This document shows positions 63,695 to 64,000 of a DNA stretch of 64,000 nt, piece by piece. Source of the DNA: Otis tarda (lineage: Eukaryota > Chordata > Aves > Otidiformes > Otididae); NCBI GenBank assembly GCA_026413225.1, contig CM048554.1, forward strand, positions 76,996,463-77,060,462. Reading direction: 5' to 3'. Below the pieces are notes generated by a model. The model saw nothing but the letters and a program-made list of their open reading frames with translations. It did not search any database and was not told where the DNA came from. The position numbers were made by a program, and so were the translations under genes. How positions within the stretch are numbered: position 1 is the first letter of the stretch; the number at the start of each line of letters is the position of its first letter.

Positions 63695-64000
63695 CATAGA
63701 ATAATAGAATAGTTTGGGTTGGAAGGGACCTTTCAAGGCCATCTAGTCTAATCACCCTGTGCAAGGAGCAGCGACATCTCCAACCAGATCAGGTTGCTCA
63801 GAGCCCTGTCCAACTTGGCCTTGAATGTTTCCAGGGATGGGGCATCGACCACCTCTCTGGGCAACCTGTTCCAATGTTTCACCACCCTCTCTGTAAAAAC
63901 CCTTTTCCTTGTACTGAGTCTGAATCTACCTCTTTCTATTTTAAAACCATTACCCCTTGTCTTATTGCAGCAGGCCCTGCTGAAGAGTTTCTCCCCATCT
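63695..64000 (-). mobile_element. CR1 LINE on the minus strand, cut by the window end
   Basis: The tail CATAGAATAATAGAATAG starts the antisense copy. The ORF2 end follows, with the same subfamily signature as 25468-25877 (GATGGGGCATCGACCACCTC against the reverse complement of the other copy). The element continues past 64000, so its length is unknown. Confidence 0.95.

Noticed and set aside
1-64000. tRNA, rRNA, microRNA or CRISPR-type features
   Set aside because: No cloverleaf box pairs, rRNA motifs, long stable hairpins or regularly spaced repeats were seen by eye. A covariance-model scan would settle it.

Overview
The window comes from a vertebrate nuclear genome, most likely a bird. Three things point that way: several 5'-truncated CR1 LINEs ending in the octamer-like ATTCTATG tail, few other transposons, and a host gene, SEC63, with shorter introns than I recall for mammals. 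CR1 also occurs in turtles and crocodilians, so 'bird' is an inference and the species cannot be named.

Layout. Bases 1-2580 have no coding exon. They are AT-rich and end in a cluster of AATAAA signals. In mammals OSTM1 lies upstream of SEC63 on the same strand, so this may be the OSTM1 3' UTR; that rests on synteny recalled from memory. Bases 2580-28040 look intergenic. They hold CR1 scraps, a polypurine tract, a few stretches that resemble conserved non-coding DNA, one old broken class I endogenous retrovirus with two LTRs (about 20461-24900) and a CR1 copy at 25468-25877. A strong CpG island (about 28040-29260) is the SEC63 promoter and first exon. From 28811 to the end the window is SEC63 on the + strand: ten coding exons with good splice sites and a continuous frame, encoding residues 1-320 plus the first base of codon 321. 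The remaining exons lie beyond the window.

SEC63 encodes an ER membrane J-protein that works with the SEC61 channel and SEC62 and recruits BiP through a lumenal J domain. The window contains all three membrane spans, the whole J domain with its HPD motif (residues 132-134), and the start of the cytosolic Brl (Sec63) domain. Nothing suggests the gene is damaged.

I found no RNA gene, CRISPR array or second intact protein gene. Nearly all other open frames are short, low-complexity or antisense shadows. I see no evidence of a new multi-gene system. The points most worth checking are the retroviral fossil, the G-rich hexamer repeat inside the promoter CpG island, a possible divergent start marked by a reverse-oriented YY1 site, a diverged 110-bp duplication in intron 1, and some candidate regulatory islands.
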